DNA of 64,000 nt from Candidatus Dojkabacteria bacterium. Lineage in GTDB: Bacteria; Patescibacteria; Dojkabacteria; SC72; JAFGCJ01. Positions within the stretch are counted from its first letter, which is position 1; every line of letters begins with the position of its first letter. The position numbers and the translations under genes were made by a program. This document shows, piece after piece, positions 50,837 through 59,192 of this stretch. Below the pieces are notes generated by a model. The model was not told the origin of the DNA and searched no databases. It saw only the letters and a list, made by a program, of their open reading frames with translations. The stretch covers positions 62,001-126,000 of the forward strand of contig JAFGCJ010000002.1 in assembly GCA_016932785.1 (NCBI GenBank). The letters are read 5' to 3'.

Positions 50837-52269
50837 GTTACGAACTCGTATTAGGTCTGGAAATTCACATACAGAGCAAAACAAAGTCCAAGATGTTTTG
50901 TGCCTGTTCCACCGACTACTTTGGTAAGGAACCAAATACTTATACCTGTCCTGTATGCCTTGGTCTTCCAGGTGCACTTCCGGTTCCTAACAAAAAGGCA
51001 ATAGATTTGTGTATGAAACTAGGCCTTGCGTTAAATTGCAGTATAAATCAGGAGACCAAGTTTGATAGGAAAAATTATTTTTATACAGATCTCCCAAAAG
51101 GATATCAGATTAGCCAGTATGATCAGCCTCTTTGTTACGAAGGGCATATAGACTTGGAAATCGATGGAGAAAATCATAGGATAGGTATTACAAGAGTTCA
51201 TCAAGAGGAGGATACAGGAAAATCATCATATGCCGGTGGGAGAACATTTCTCGATTATAATAAGTCTGGAGTTCCCTTGATTGAGGTTGTTACTGAAGCT
51301 GATTTTAGATCGATCGATGAAGTTCTGGAGTTTGCTAATCAGCTCAGGCTACTTGTGAGATATCTTGGAGTATCTGATGCAGATATGGAAAAAGGACAAA
51401 TGAGGTTTGAGCCAAATATCTCTCTTAGAAGAAAAGGATATGCAAAATTACCTCCTTATAAAGTTGAAGTTAAGAATATTGGTTCAATATCTGTTTTGGA
51501 AAATGTTATAAGGGGTGAAATCGAGCGCCAATCTGAAATCCTTGATAAAGGGGAAACACCTGTTCAGGAAACACGTGGCTTGGTCGATATGACTGGCGAG
51601 ACAGTTTCTCAGCGCGCGAAAGAGACTGAGGCTGATTACAGATACTTTCCGGAACCTGATATACCACCAATTGTATTTACTAAGGAAGACATTGAAAATG
51701 TTAGAAAAGAATTGCCTAAAAGAAGTCCTTATGAGCTAAGAAGTTATTACCTAGATGAAATTGGTTTATCACCAAAAGATGCCGATTTCTTTGTTAATGA
51801 CCTGGAAGTTTCCTCATTATTTAACAAATTAGTTGATGGTAAGGAAAGTGATAAGAAGTATATTGATTCTATTGTAAGTTTAATTAAAACGCTGCATTCG
51901 GTAATTATCGAAAACAGCATTGATAGAAATTTCTCCGACTTGGATCCTGGTTTCATTAAGATGGTTATAGAAGAACCTCCTCCAGGACACCTATTAAAAG
52001 AACTTTTAAAGGTTAAAATAGAAACCTACTGGGAAAAGGACCTTTCCCCTAATGAAATTCTGCAAAAAGAAGGTTTAGAGTCAGTATCAGATGCAAATGA
52101 ACTTTCTGAGTTCGCAGACAAAGTTATTTCTGCTAATCCCAAAGCCGTTTCAGACTATAAGAATAACCCCAACGCTATAATGTTCCTTGTAGGACAGGTT
52201 ATGAGTCAAATGAATGGCAAGGCTGATCCTAATATTGTTAAGAAGATACTCGAAGGGAAGCTAAAATAG
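50833..52269 (+). CDS. gatB: tRNA amidotransferase subunit B
   Basis: 478 aa, full length. The cradle domain opens with ELVLGLEIHIQSKTKSKMFC and contains the zinc-site pair in CACSTDYFGKEPNTYTCPVCLG, then FYTDLPKGYQISQYDQPL. The kinase-like centre phosphorylates the tRNA-bound Glu/Asp. The helical and tail (YqeY-like) domains, including ANPKAVSDYKNNPNAIMFLVG, are intact. It is followed by tRNA-Leu after 60 bases. Confidence 0.95.
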   Translation: MSYELVLGLEIHIQSKTKSKMFCACSTDYFGKEPNTYTCPVCLGLPGALPVPNKKAIDLCMKLGLALNCSINQETKFDRKNYFYTDLPKGYQISQYDQPLCYEGHIDLEIDGENHRIGITRVHQEEDTGKSSYAGGRTFLDYNKSGVPLIEVVTEADFRSIDEVLEFANQLRLLVRYLGVSDADMEKGQMRFEPNISLRRKGYAKLPPYKVEVKNIGSISVLENVIRGEIERQSEILDKGETPVQETRGLVDMTGETVSQRAKETEADYRYFPEPDIPPIVFTKEDIENVRKELPKRSPYELRSYYLDEIGLSPKDADFFVNDLEVSSLFNKLVDGKESDKKYIDSIVSLIKTLHSVIIENSIDRNFSDLDPGFIKMVIEEPPPGHLLKELLKVKIETYWEKDLSPNEILQKEGLESVSDANELSEFADKVISANPKAVSDYKNNPNAIMFLVGQVMSQMNGKADPNIVKKILEGKLK

Positions 52270-52330
52270 TGTTTTATTTACTAGAATTTCATTAAATTGT
52301 AATGTATACTTTTCTGTCAGGATTAATAAT

Positions 52331-52415
52331 GCCGAGGTGGCGGAACTGGCAGACGCGCATGGCTTAGGACCATGTGGGACTTTGTCCTATGCAGGTTCAA
52401 CTCCTGTCCTCGGCA
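52331..52415 (+). tRNA. tRNA-Leu(TAG)
   Basis: Type II tRNA with a long variable arm: acceptor GCCGAGG / CCTCGGC, anticodon stem CATGG/CCATG with loop CTTAGGA (anticodon TAG), variable arm TGGGACTTTGTCCTAT, T-loop TTCAACT. CCA not encoded. A TATACT -10-like box lies about 25 bases upstream. Confidence 0.95.
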
Positions 52416-52496
52416 TTTTGATGGATGCAACTTAAATTATTACTAAGTACCGGAATTTCTGTTACCAACGTGGAAAATAGAGATTCGTTGCCAATC

Positions 52497-52718
52497 ATGA
52501 TTAAGAGATTTATAGCACCTTTTCAAAAGGTATTACTTACGAAAAGACTTTGTCCTGGCTGTACAATGCCTTTGGACAAAGCTGATCACTACCCTTTTGA
52601 AGGAAATGAGGAAATGGTTGTATGTAAGTGTAAACGTATGTTTATTTTTGACAAGATGACGAATACATATAGACGAGCTACGATTCGTGAGGCTGATTTG
52701 TTTTCAAAAAAGGGGTGA
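52497..52718 (+). CDS. Small zinc-ribbon-like protein
   Basis: 73 aa from the ATG at 52497 (frame open from 52425). Four cysteines in C-P-G-C and C-K-C positions (KRLCPGCTMPLDK ... MVVCKCKRMFIFD) suggest a zinc knuckle. Basic N- and C-terminal stretches would suit nucleic-acid or ribosome binding. It lies between tRNA-Leu and tRNA-Glu. No family recognised. Confidence 0.55.
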   Translation: MIKRFIAPFQKVLLTKRLCPGCTMPLDKADHYPFEGNEEMVVCKCKRMFIFDKMTNTYRRATIREADLFSKKG

Positions 52719-52744
52719 AAGTGTACAATAAAATCTGTAATGAA

Positions 52745-52817
52745 GCCGCTATCGTCTAGTGGACCAGGACGACGGGTTTTCATCCCGTAAACCGGGGTTC
52801 AATTCCCCGTAGCGGCA
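52745..52817 (+). tRNA. tRNA-Glu(TTC)
   Basis: Acceptor GCCGCTA / TAGCGGC, anticodon stem ACGGG/CCCGT with loop TTTTCAT (anticodon TTC), T-loop TTCAATT. CCA not encoded. It is a substrate type for the GluRS/GatCAB route. Confidence 0.95.
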
Positions 52818-52867
52818 GTTTTCTAGGGTTCAGCTTGACTCATGAGCTGTAACTTGAGATTATTTAA

Positions 52868-53515
52868 GTGAGAATAATATTATCTGCCCGTTCAATGTAC
52901 GAAGAAGAAAAACAAGAAGCTGAGACTGATTCCGAGAAATCAAAACTTTCATTTAAGAAAAAGTTAGGTGGTGTGACAAGAAACATTTACGATGTTGTTG
53001 AGACTCTGGTAATTGCTTTTGCTATAGTCGTTTTTATTTACCTTTTTATTGCTTCCCCTCATGAAGTTATCGGTAAATCTATGGAAGATAACTTTTACAA
53101 CGGGGAGTACCTTCTTGCGGATAAAATAAGCTACAGGTTCAAGGAACCAAGGCCGGGTGATGTTGTTATTTTTAAGCAGACTGATACCGCAGATTACATA
53201 AAACGCATAATTGGAACTCCCGGAGATACAGTAGAAATTCGCGATGGTTACATCTTTGTAAACGGTCATCAGCTTGACGAGAGTGAGTATCTTGACGATA
53301 ACATTTACACCGATGGAGGCTCGTTTCTTCCTGAGGGTAAAGTCTTTACAGTCCCTGATGGGAAGCTTTTTGTGTGTGGAGATAATAGAGGTGCAAGCTC
53401 AGATTCACGAAGTTTCGGCGCAGTTAATATGGATAAGATTAAGGGGAGAGCTGTGCTTATATACTGGCCTTTATCACATTTGAAAGTGGTAAAGAGGCCG
53501 TCATATAATAACTAG
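52868..53515 (+). CDS. lepB: Signal peptidase I
   Basis: Membrane serine protease that removes signal peptides. One N-terminal transmembrane helix (VVETLVIAFAIVVFIYLFIA), then box B HEVIGKSMEDN with catalytic Ser (S71 from the GTG start), YIKRIIGTPGD with catalytic Lys (K112), and the late GDNRGASSDSRSFG. The start could be the GTG at 52868 or the ATG at 52895 (MYEEEKQEAE). It fits the many secreted proteins in this window. parA follows after one base. Confidence 0.92.
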   Translation: MRIILSARSMYEEEKQEAETDSEKSKLSFKKKLGGVTRNIYDVVETLVIAFAIVVFIYLFIASPHEVIGKSMEDNFYNGEYLLADKISYRFKEPRPGDVVIFKQTDTADYIKRIIGTPGDTVEIRDGYIFVNGHQLDESEYLDDNIYTDGGSFLPEGKVFTVPDGKLFVCGDNRGASSDSRSFGAVNMDKIKGRAVLIYWPLSHLKVVKRPSYNN

Positions 53516-53516
53516 T

Positions 53517-54305
53517 ATGAAACGTTTTGTCATTGCAAATCAGAAAGGTGGCGTTGGAAAGACGACTACAGCTGTGAATCTTGGGGCGTATCTTTCACAG
53601 ATGGGTAAGAAGGTTCTTTTGGTAGATATTGATCCTCAATCAAATCTTACATCTGCTGTAGGATTCAAGTCGGATAACAATGATGTGTTGAGAGATTCAA
53701 ATAAGGCCCCCTACCCCAACATCTACGATGTTCTAGCAGGAGAAAAAAAAGCCAGTGAGGTTTTTGTAACAACTGACACTGAGAACCTGTTTTTGTTGCC
53801 GGCTCATCTTTCTCTTGCTGGTGCCGAGATAGAGCTGGTTAGTCAACTTGCGAGAGAAAGCATTCTTAAAAAGGCATTAGATAGCTTCAGTGAGGAGTTT
53901 GACTATGTGCTAATAGACTCCCCACCATCGTTGGGAATTTTGACAATAAATGCTCTTGTTGCTGCGGATAAGATTATCGTCCCGATACAGTGTGAATATT
54001 TTGCCCTTGAGGGTTTAGGACAGTTGATTGAAACCGTAAAGCTTGTAGGGAATTTGAATCCTGAGTTAAGTATTGGTGGGGTTGTTCTAACCATGCATGA
54101 CTCAAGGACAAGATTATCATCTCAGGTAGTACGTGAGGTTAAGGAATTTTTCAAAGATCTTGTTTTCAGAACAGTTATACCTAGAAATGTCAGACTTTCC
54201 GAGGCTCCGTCATATGGTAAGCCTATTGGTGATTATGATGAGGCATCTTCGGGTGCAGAAGCTTACAAACGACTGGCAAAGGAGTTTGTGAAAAGATTCG
54301 ATTAA
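53517..54305 (+). CDS. parA: ParA/Soj chromosome-partitioning ATPase
   Basis: 262 aa. Deviant Walker A is NQKGGVGKTTTAVNLG (with the first Lys of the ParA type), then LLVDIDPQSNLT and YVLIDSPPSLG. The ATP-dependent, nonspecific DNA-binding ATPase forms gradients that move ParB-parS complexes. It directly precedes parB, the usual pair near bacterial origins, but no parS site was seen in this window. Confidence 0.93.
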   Translation: MKRFVIANQKGGVGKTTTAVNLGAYLSQMGKKVLLVDIDPQSNLTSAVGFKSDNNDVLRDSNKAPYPNIYDVLAGEKKASEVFVTTDTENLFLLPAHLSLAGAEIELVSQLARESILKKALDSFSEEFDYVLIDSPPSLGILTINALVAADKIIVPIQCEYFALEGLGQLIETVKLVGNLNPELSIGGVVLTMHDSRTRLSSQVVREVKEFFKDLVFRTVIPRNVRLSEAPSYGKPIGDYDEASSGAEAYKRLAKEFVKRFD

Positions 54306-54343
54306 ACTTGCAAACTAGTTATTTTTAAAATATATTAAAAATA

Positions 54344-55252
54344 GTGGCAACATCTAAAAAGAAATCAAAAAAAACACGGAAGACTGAATCAGGGAAAACA
54401 CAAAATGTTCTTGGAAAAGGTTTATCTGCTCTTATTTCTTCACAAGATGTAGACCTATCTTCTAAGGGGTTTCTTCCAAATTTACCTGTAGATCAGGTTT
54501 CTCCAAACCCACACCAGCCGAGAATGGCAATTAAAACAGAAGATTTAGTTGAAATTGCTGATTCAGTAAGGGAAAATGGCGTAATTCAACCTCTGATAGT
54601 TTCCAAACGAGGAGATAAGGATTATGTGTTAATTGCTGGAGAGAGAAGATTACGTGCAGCACAACTTGCAGGCCTGGAGACCGTACCGGTAGTTGTCAAA
54701 GACGTTTCGCCTCGTCAGATGCTTGAACTTGCGGTTATTGAAAACGTTCAGCGTAAAGATCTTAACCCGATTGAAGAAGCTCTTGCTTTTAGCCAGCTTA
54801 AATCAAAGTTTGGTCTTGCTCACGGAGAGATTGCCAAAAAAGTTGGACTTAGTCGAGTAGCAGTAGTAAACAAAATAAGACTCCTAAAGCTCCCAGAGAA
54901 GGTTAAACAGCTAGTTCTTGATAATGCCATCTCTGAAGGGCATGCAAGAGCACTTTTAGGAATTAAGGATAATGATTCGCTTATGGCTGCGGCGGACGTT
55001 GTACTCAAAAAGGGACTTTCCGTTCATGATACCGAAGAACTTGTAAGAAAGATTGTACTTGGTATAGAAAAAAGAACAGGCCGTCCAAGAAGACTTGATC
55101 CTCGCGGTCTTGAAATAGAAAAAAGACTAACTCAGCGTATAGGAGTCCCTCTTAAGATAACAAAATTAAAGGGTGGAGGAAAAATAGTTATAAGATATCG
55201 AAGTGATAATGAGCTGGAAAAAATTTACAGTAACATAGTGAACGCAGTATAA
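54344..55252 (+). CDS. parB: ParB/Spo0J partition protein
   Basis: 302 aa, GTG start. The N-terminal CTPase domain has NPHQPRMAI, NGVIQPLIV and AGERRLRAAQLAG (the GERR motif). ENVQRKDLNPIEEA and the helix-turn-helix IAKKVGLSRVAVVNKIRLLKLP bind parS. The C-terminal dimerisation part is shorter than usual but present. The Lys-rich start (KKKSKKTRKT) is common in ParB. It is convergent with rlmB, with 5 bases between the stops. Confidence 0.93.
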   Translation: MATSKKKSKKTRKTESGKTQNVLGKGLSALISSQDVDLSSKGFLPNLPVDQVSPNPHQPRMAIKTEDLVEIADSVRENGVIQPLIVSKRGDKDYVLIAGERRLRAAQLAGLETVPVVVKDVSPRQMLELAVIENVQRKDLNPIEEALAFSQLKSKFGLAHGEIAKKVGLSRVAVVNKIRLLKLPEKVKQLVLDNAISEGHARALLGIKDNDSLMAAADVVLKKGLSVHDTEELVRKIVLGIEKRTGRPRRLDPRGLEIEKRLTQRIGVPLKITKLKGGGKIVIRYRSDNELEKIYSNIVNAV

Positions 55253-55257
55253 AGTTC

Positions 55258-56004
55258 CTATCTACTATCTTGCCTCTTTTTCTCATACATTAGAATTGCA
55301 GCCGAAGAGCTTACATTTAAAGAACCTAGCCCTTCTTCCATTGGAATCTTGACAAGAGCATCGCATTTATCAAGAATTCTTTTCGAAATTCCTGTATCCT
55401 CGGCACCGAGAACTAATGCTGTATTGCCTGAAATGTCCACTTTGTAGTACTCATTTCCTCTCATGTGAACGCCGACTATTTTTACGCCGTAATCCTTTAG
55501 TTTCTTTATGGCATCGAAAATATTAGTCTGAACAATAGGAATACGCTCGCTAGCTCCCATAGAAATTCTTGTGACCTCTTCTGTCTGTACCCGGTTTTTT
55601 CTTTTGGGCAAAATTACAGCCGTTACTCCAGCTCCGAATGCTGATCTAAGTATAGCTCCGAGGTTTTGGGAATATCTTACTCCACTGAGAATAATTAGAA
55701 ATAAAGGTTTTTTCGGGTCATGTTGTTCAAGCACTTCGCTCAGTTTTATAACATTCTGAACTGGTTTTAGACCTATAATACTTTCACAGCTTGGTGATCG
55801 AGAAAGCCTGTTTATTCTTTTACGGGTAATCTTTTCTATCGGGATGCCCCTCTCTCGCGCCTCAGCCATTATCTGTTTTGTTTTGGGGTCTCTAAAGGCA
55901 TTGTTAGCTACGTAGACTTTTTCGAATGGAATATCTGCCTGTAAGAGCTCCAGGAGTGCATTCTTGTTTTCTACTTGGACAAAACGGCCTTTATTTGATT
56001 TCAT
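55258..56004 (-). CDS. rlmB: SpoU-family 23S rRNA 2'-O-methyltransferase (RlmB-like)
   Basis: 248 aa. N-terminal substrate-binding domain, then the SPOUT knot motifs: SGVRYSQNLGAILRSAFGAGV (motif 1), ALVLGAEDTGISKRI (motif 2) and VKIPMEEGLGSLNVSSSAAILMYE (motif 3). RlmB methylates G2251 in the 23S peptidyl-transferase loop; TrmH-type tRNA activity is the alternative. It is the last gene of the ileS-L21-L27 operon, 6 bases after rpmA. Confidence 0.85.
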   Translation of the reverse strand: MKSNKGRFVQVENKNALLELLQADIPFEKVYVANNAFRDPKTKQIMAEARERGIPIEKITRKRINRLSRSPSCESIIGLKPVQNVIKLSEVLEQHDPKKPLFLIILSGVRYSQNLGAILRSAFGAGVTAVILPKRKNRVQTEEVTRISMGASERIPIVQTNIFDAIKKLKDYGVKIVGVHMRGNEYYKVDISGNTALVLGAEDTGISKRILDKCDALVKIPMEEGLGSLNVSSSAAILMYEKKRQDSR

Positions 56005-56010
56005 GGGGTT

Positions 56011-56331
56011 CTATTTAGAAGATTCTTTCTTTGCCTTAGTTGTTTTTTCCGCTTTTTGGGGTGATTTTTCTAATAATACATCGATATATTTTTTCCCTCT
56101 TTTATAACCAGTCATCGTTCTAAACTCTACTGTTCCATCCGCTATTGAATAAATACTGAAATCACGCCCCATTTTTACGTTTTTACCTGGGTGATATACT
56201 GTACCTCTCTGTCTGACCAAAATATTACCGTTTCTGACTTTTTGTCCGGCAGAGGCCTTGAGCCCAAGGCGTTTTCCTGCGATATTTACTCCTTGTGCTG
56301 CTTTGCTTCCGCCACTTTTAACGTGTGCCAT
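56011..56331 (-). CDS. rpmA: Ribosomal protein L27
   Basis: 106 aa. The N-terminal MAHVKSGGSKAAQGVNIAGKR corresponds to the L27 arm that reaches the peptidyl-transferase centre, followed by GNILVRQRGTVYHPGKNVKMG. Compared with typical L27 the arm has S/A in place of the STRNGRDS block, and a Lys-rich C-terminal tail is added. It lies 6 bases after a methyltransferase gene that separates it from rplU, which is unusual. Confidence 0.93.
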   Translation of the reverse strand: MAHVKSGGSKAAQGVNIAGKRLGLKASAGQKVRNGNILVRQRGTVYHPGKNVKMGRDFSIYSIADGTVEFRTMTGYKRGKKYIDVLLEKSPQKAEKTTKAKKESSK

Positions 56332-56337
56332 TTACCT

Positions 56338-57522
56338 TTAATACTCAAATATTTTAATATTTCGCCTGATAATACTATGCGGGCGATCCCATTGCAAGGG
56401 CTGGACTGATAATTCCTGTGTTACATCGCGTAAATTTGATTTTGCTACAAAAGGCATCTCCATGTCAATCCAGTCTTGATCAGTTTTGAACCCGGGGACT
56501 ACAAGAACAAGCTTTTTGGATTGTTTTTTTTCTGTATCAAGTTGGGAAATTCTTGTAATTGCGTTGTAAATTGGCTCTAACTCAGCGGTTATATCGGATA
56601 TTTCTTTCAATGTCACTTTATTTCTCAGAATTGGCCCAAGATATGGTTCGGTAACTATGGACTGATAATCAATATCTTCTGGAATACCATCTTTTATGTC
56701 ATGACGCATAACCTTGTAATTATTGTGTGAAATTTTGTATTCCTCACATGTCCATGAAAGATTTTCTTGTGTTTCCTCTATAGAAACGCTATCAATATCG
56801 GTTCCAATAACTTTGTATCCTAAAACTAAAGCCTCCTGAAGAACTGTTCCACTTCCACAGAAAGGATCCCAAATCGTCAGTCCTGGCTTTAGACCTGAAA
56901 GATTAACCATTATTCTAGCTAGTTTAGGCGGCAACATGCCTTTTTTCTTGTTAGTACGCGGTCTTTTGTAATCCCTTTTCGCAAAGTCTTCATAGTCTTG
57001 AACGGCAAGAGTAAAACCCCATAAATTTGTCACTCTTTTGGAGTCAAATAGTAGATATAGTTCAAATCCCTCATCCAGTATCTTGTTTTTTTCTATAAGA
57101 ACTGATGATGTCTGTGCTATTCTAGGCTTTGCAACATATCTTGAGGATATTTTCTTGGTTTTTAGCCATTTTTTTATTTCCATTCCGAGCTTCTGCTTAC
57201 TGTTTATCTTCTCACGTACCATTTGCGGTTCTCCTGCCATACTTACTGCAAAGTTCAGCTTTTTATTAATTTTCTGTACTTTATCAAGAACATTTCCTTC
57301 TAGAAACTCATAGGGGTCCTCAACAACAAAGCCAAATTTAATAAAGCCGCCGAGCTTTTTAAATAAATCCAGCATGTCATCTATTGAGAGCATTATGTCG
57401 AAAGTAATGTATTCCGGAGAAGACGAAAGTTCGACGTGTTTTGTTTGAGAGGAGTTTAGAACAGATTTGAGTTCAGCAAGTGAAAGTACCCATTTTCTTC
57501 CTGGAATGAAGAAATATTTCAT
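56338..57522 (-). CDS. TRM11-like RNA/DNA methyltransferase
   Basis: 394 aa. The C-terminal half has the class I SAM fold with motif I IWDPFCGSGTVLQEALVLGY, then VIGTDIDSVSIEETQENLSW and the catalytic motif SIVTEPYLGP in place of the usual N/D-P-P-Y. This is characteristic of TRM11/TrmG10-like tRNA m2G methyltransferases. The N-terminal half resembles their THUMP-containing region but is hard to judge. The position between rplU and rpmA suggests a translation role. Confidence 0.75.
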   Translation of the reverse strand: MKYFFIPGRKWVLSLAELKSVLNSSQTKHVELSSSPEYITFDIMLSIDDMLDLFKKLGGFIKFGFVVEDPYEFLEGNVLDKVQKINKKLNFAVSMAGEPQMVREKINSKQKLGMEIKKWLKTKKISSRYVAKPRIAQTSSVLIEKNKILDEGFELYLLFDSKRVTNLWGFTLAVQDYEDFAKRDYKRPRTNKKKGMLPPKLARIMVNLSGLKPGLTIWDPFCGSGTVLQEALVLGYKVIGTDIDSVSIEETQENLSWTCEEYKISHNNYKVMRHDIKDGIPEDIDYQSIVTEPYLGPILRNKVTLKEISDITAELEPIYNAITRISQLDTEKKQSKKLVLVVPGFKTDQDWIDMEMPFVAKSNLRDVTQELSVQPLQWDRPHSIIRRNIKIFEY

Positions 57523-57533
57523 TAAATTATTCC

Positions 57534-57911
57534 CTATTTTTTTACTTTAGAGACTTTTTTTGATGTGGATTTCTTTGCCGTGGTAGAAGCCTTGGATGGG
57601 GATATTTTTGCTATTCTGAGTTTTGTCATTTCTTGCCTGTGACCATATGATCTTCTGTATCGTGCCTTAGCTTTATATTTACGAACTTGTATCTTCTTGC
57701 CCCTATACTGTTCTAGAATCTCTCCTGTAACAGTATATTTAGAAAGCGGGGAACCTATATCTAAGGATTTGTTGTCCTGACAAAGATAAACGTCTTCGAT
57801 CTTAATCTTGTCACCGACTTTTCCATTAATATGGTTAATATCAATCTCGTCTCCTTCGGAGACAATATGCTGAACACCACCTAATTCAATTACTACAAAA
57901 GCATCCTTCAT
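57534..57911 (-). CDS. rplU: Ribosomal protein L21
   Basis: 125 aa. VVIELGGVQHIVSEGDEIDI at the start, VTGEILEQYRGKKIQVRKYKAKARYRRSYGHRQ in the middle and TKLRIAKI at the end are L21 landmarks. A Lys/Ser-rich tail is added. Found 12 bases after rodA and 11 bases before the TRM11-like gene in the same operon. In most bacteria rplU and rpmA are close neighbours. Confidence 0.93.
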   Translation of the reverse strand: MKDAFVVIELGGVQHIVSEGDEIDINHINGKVGDKIKIEDVYLCQDNKSLDIGSPLSKYTVTGEILEQYRGKKIQVRKYKAKARYRRSYGHRQEMTKLRIAKISPSKASTTAKKSTSKKVSKVKK

Positions 57912-57923
57912 AGTTCAGCAATT

Positions 57924-59192
57924 CTAACTTACAATACCATCACTGTCAATAATTTCTCGGTTATTTAGGACACTTTGTACAAGCCCCAGTCCGATCATTG
58001 TCGCTAGAAGCATGCTCCCTCCGGCACTCATAAGAGGAAGCGGAACACCCGTTGCAGGCATTATTGAGAGATTCATGCCGACATTAATCAAAAATTCAAA
58101 AAGGATCTTCAAAGCCATACCTATAGATATAGCTGATCCGTAGAGATCCCTGGTTTTGGTTGATATCATAATAATTCTGAGTATTGCAAAGCCATATAGG
58201 ATAAATATTAAGATTGAACCTACAAATCCAAACTCTTCAGTAAAAGCAGCAAAAATAAAGTCTGTTTGGTGCTCTGGTAGGAACCGTAGCTTACTTTGAG
58301 TCCCATGACCAAACCCGAGACCATCGAGAAGACCGGAGCCGATAGCTATCTTTGATTGGCTTACCTGAAAACACGCCCCGGAAGGATCTGCCTCTGGATC
58401 TATAAAACAAGTAATTCTGGCTTTTTGATAGTCTCCTAGTACATGGGTCCAGGCAAATTTCGAGAGTCCTCCAATAAACAATCCCGCCAGTATTATCAAA
58501 CCAATCATCAGGATGTTTTTTGGGCTTTTTATCAAGAGTGCAATTGATCCTACAAGAAGAATTGCCCCCAAAACTATAGTTGCTGCGGAAAAGTTTGCTC
58601 CGAGAGACATATAAAATATTACTCCAGCGATAAGACTAAGCGCTACAAAAATCAGGTTTCGAAGCTGATTAGGTAGGTATGTGAGACATATTACAATTGG
58701 AATTCCAACCATTATTACTGCTGTACCGGCATCAGGTTCGAGAAAAACAAGAATTGCCGGAATTATTGAAAGAATAATAGAAATCGAAGCAAGTAACCAG
58801 ATGTTGTATTTTTTCCTTAAAGAAAGCAGAAATGCCGTAATCATAATAAGAATTATCTTGGTAAACTCTGAGATCTGAAGCTGAAAGCCTCCGATAATAA
58901 TCCATCTTTTGGCCTGATTTATCTCAACACCAAAGAAAAGAAGGAGAACCAAACCAATTACGAGAATTAGATAGATGGGAATAATAACCTGCCAGTGACC
59001 TGTATACTTGTAATTAAAGTATGTAATGACGAAATACAGAGTCAATCCGACGAGAATAAACAATAACTGACGGTTAATTACACCCCCACCTCTTAATATT
59101 GTTTCTTCGCCAATAACTGTAGAGTAAAGCGTTGTAAGGCCAAGGGCCAGTATGAGCAAAATGTCTACAAATAACAGCCAGTCTTTTTTCAT
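57924..59192 (-). CDS. rodA: RodA/FtsW-type SEDS protein
   Basis: 422 aa with about ten membrane helices. SEDS landmarks: VFLEPDAGTAVIMVG, RITCFIDPEADPSG, HTDFIFAAFTEEFGFVGS-like segment (QTDFIFAAFTEEFGFVG) and PATGVPLPLMSAGGSMLLATM. These are peptidoglycan glycosyltransferases for wall elongation (RodA) or division (FtsW). RodA is favoured by the PEADPSG...GSGLLDGLGFG region, but FtsW cannot be ruled out. Its start overlaps the ileS stop by four bases. Confidence 0.85.
   Translation of the reverse strand: MKKDWLLFVDILLILALGLTTLYSTVIGEETILRGGGVINRQLLFILVGLTLYFVITYFNYKYTGHWQVIIPIYLILVIGLVLLLFFGVEINQAKRWIIIGGFQLQISEFTKIILIMITAFLLSLRKKYNIWLLASISIILSIIPAILVFLEPDAGTAVIMVGIPIVICLTYLPNQLRNLIFVALSLIAGVIFYMSLGANFSAATIVLGAILLVGSIALLIKSPKNILMIGLIILAGLFIGGLSKFAWTHVLGDYQKARITCFIDPEADPSGACFQVSQSKIAIGSGLLDGLGFGHGTQSKLRFLPEHQTDFIFAAFTEEFGFVGSILIFILYGFAILRIIMISTKTRDLYGSAISIGMALKILFEFLINVGMNLSIMPATGVPLPLMSAGGSMLLATMIGLGLVQSVLNNREIIDSDGIVS

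Noticed and set aside
53517..55252. parS sites near parAB
   Set aside because: No sequence close to the usual parS palindrome was found here; the CACGTG cores elsewhere (near 9290 and 40005) lack the flanking bases.
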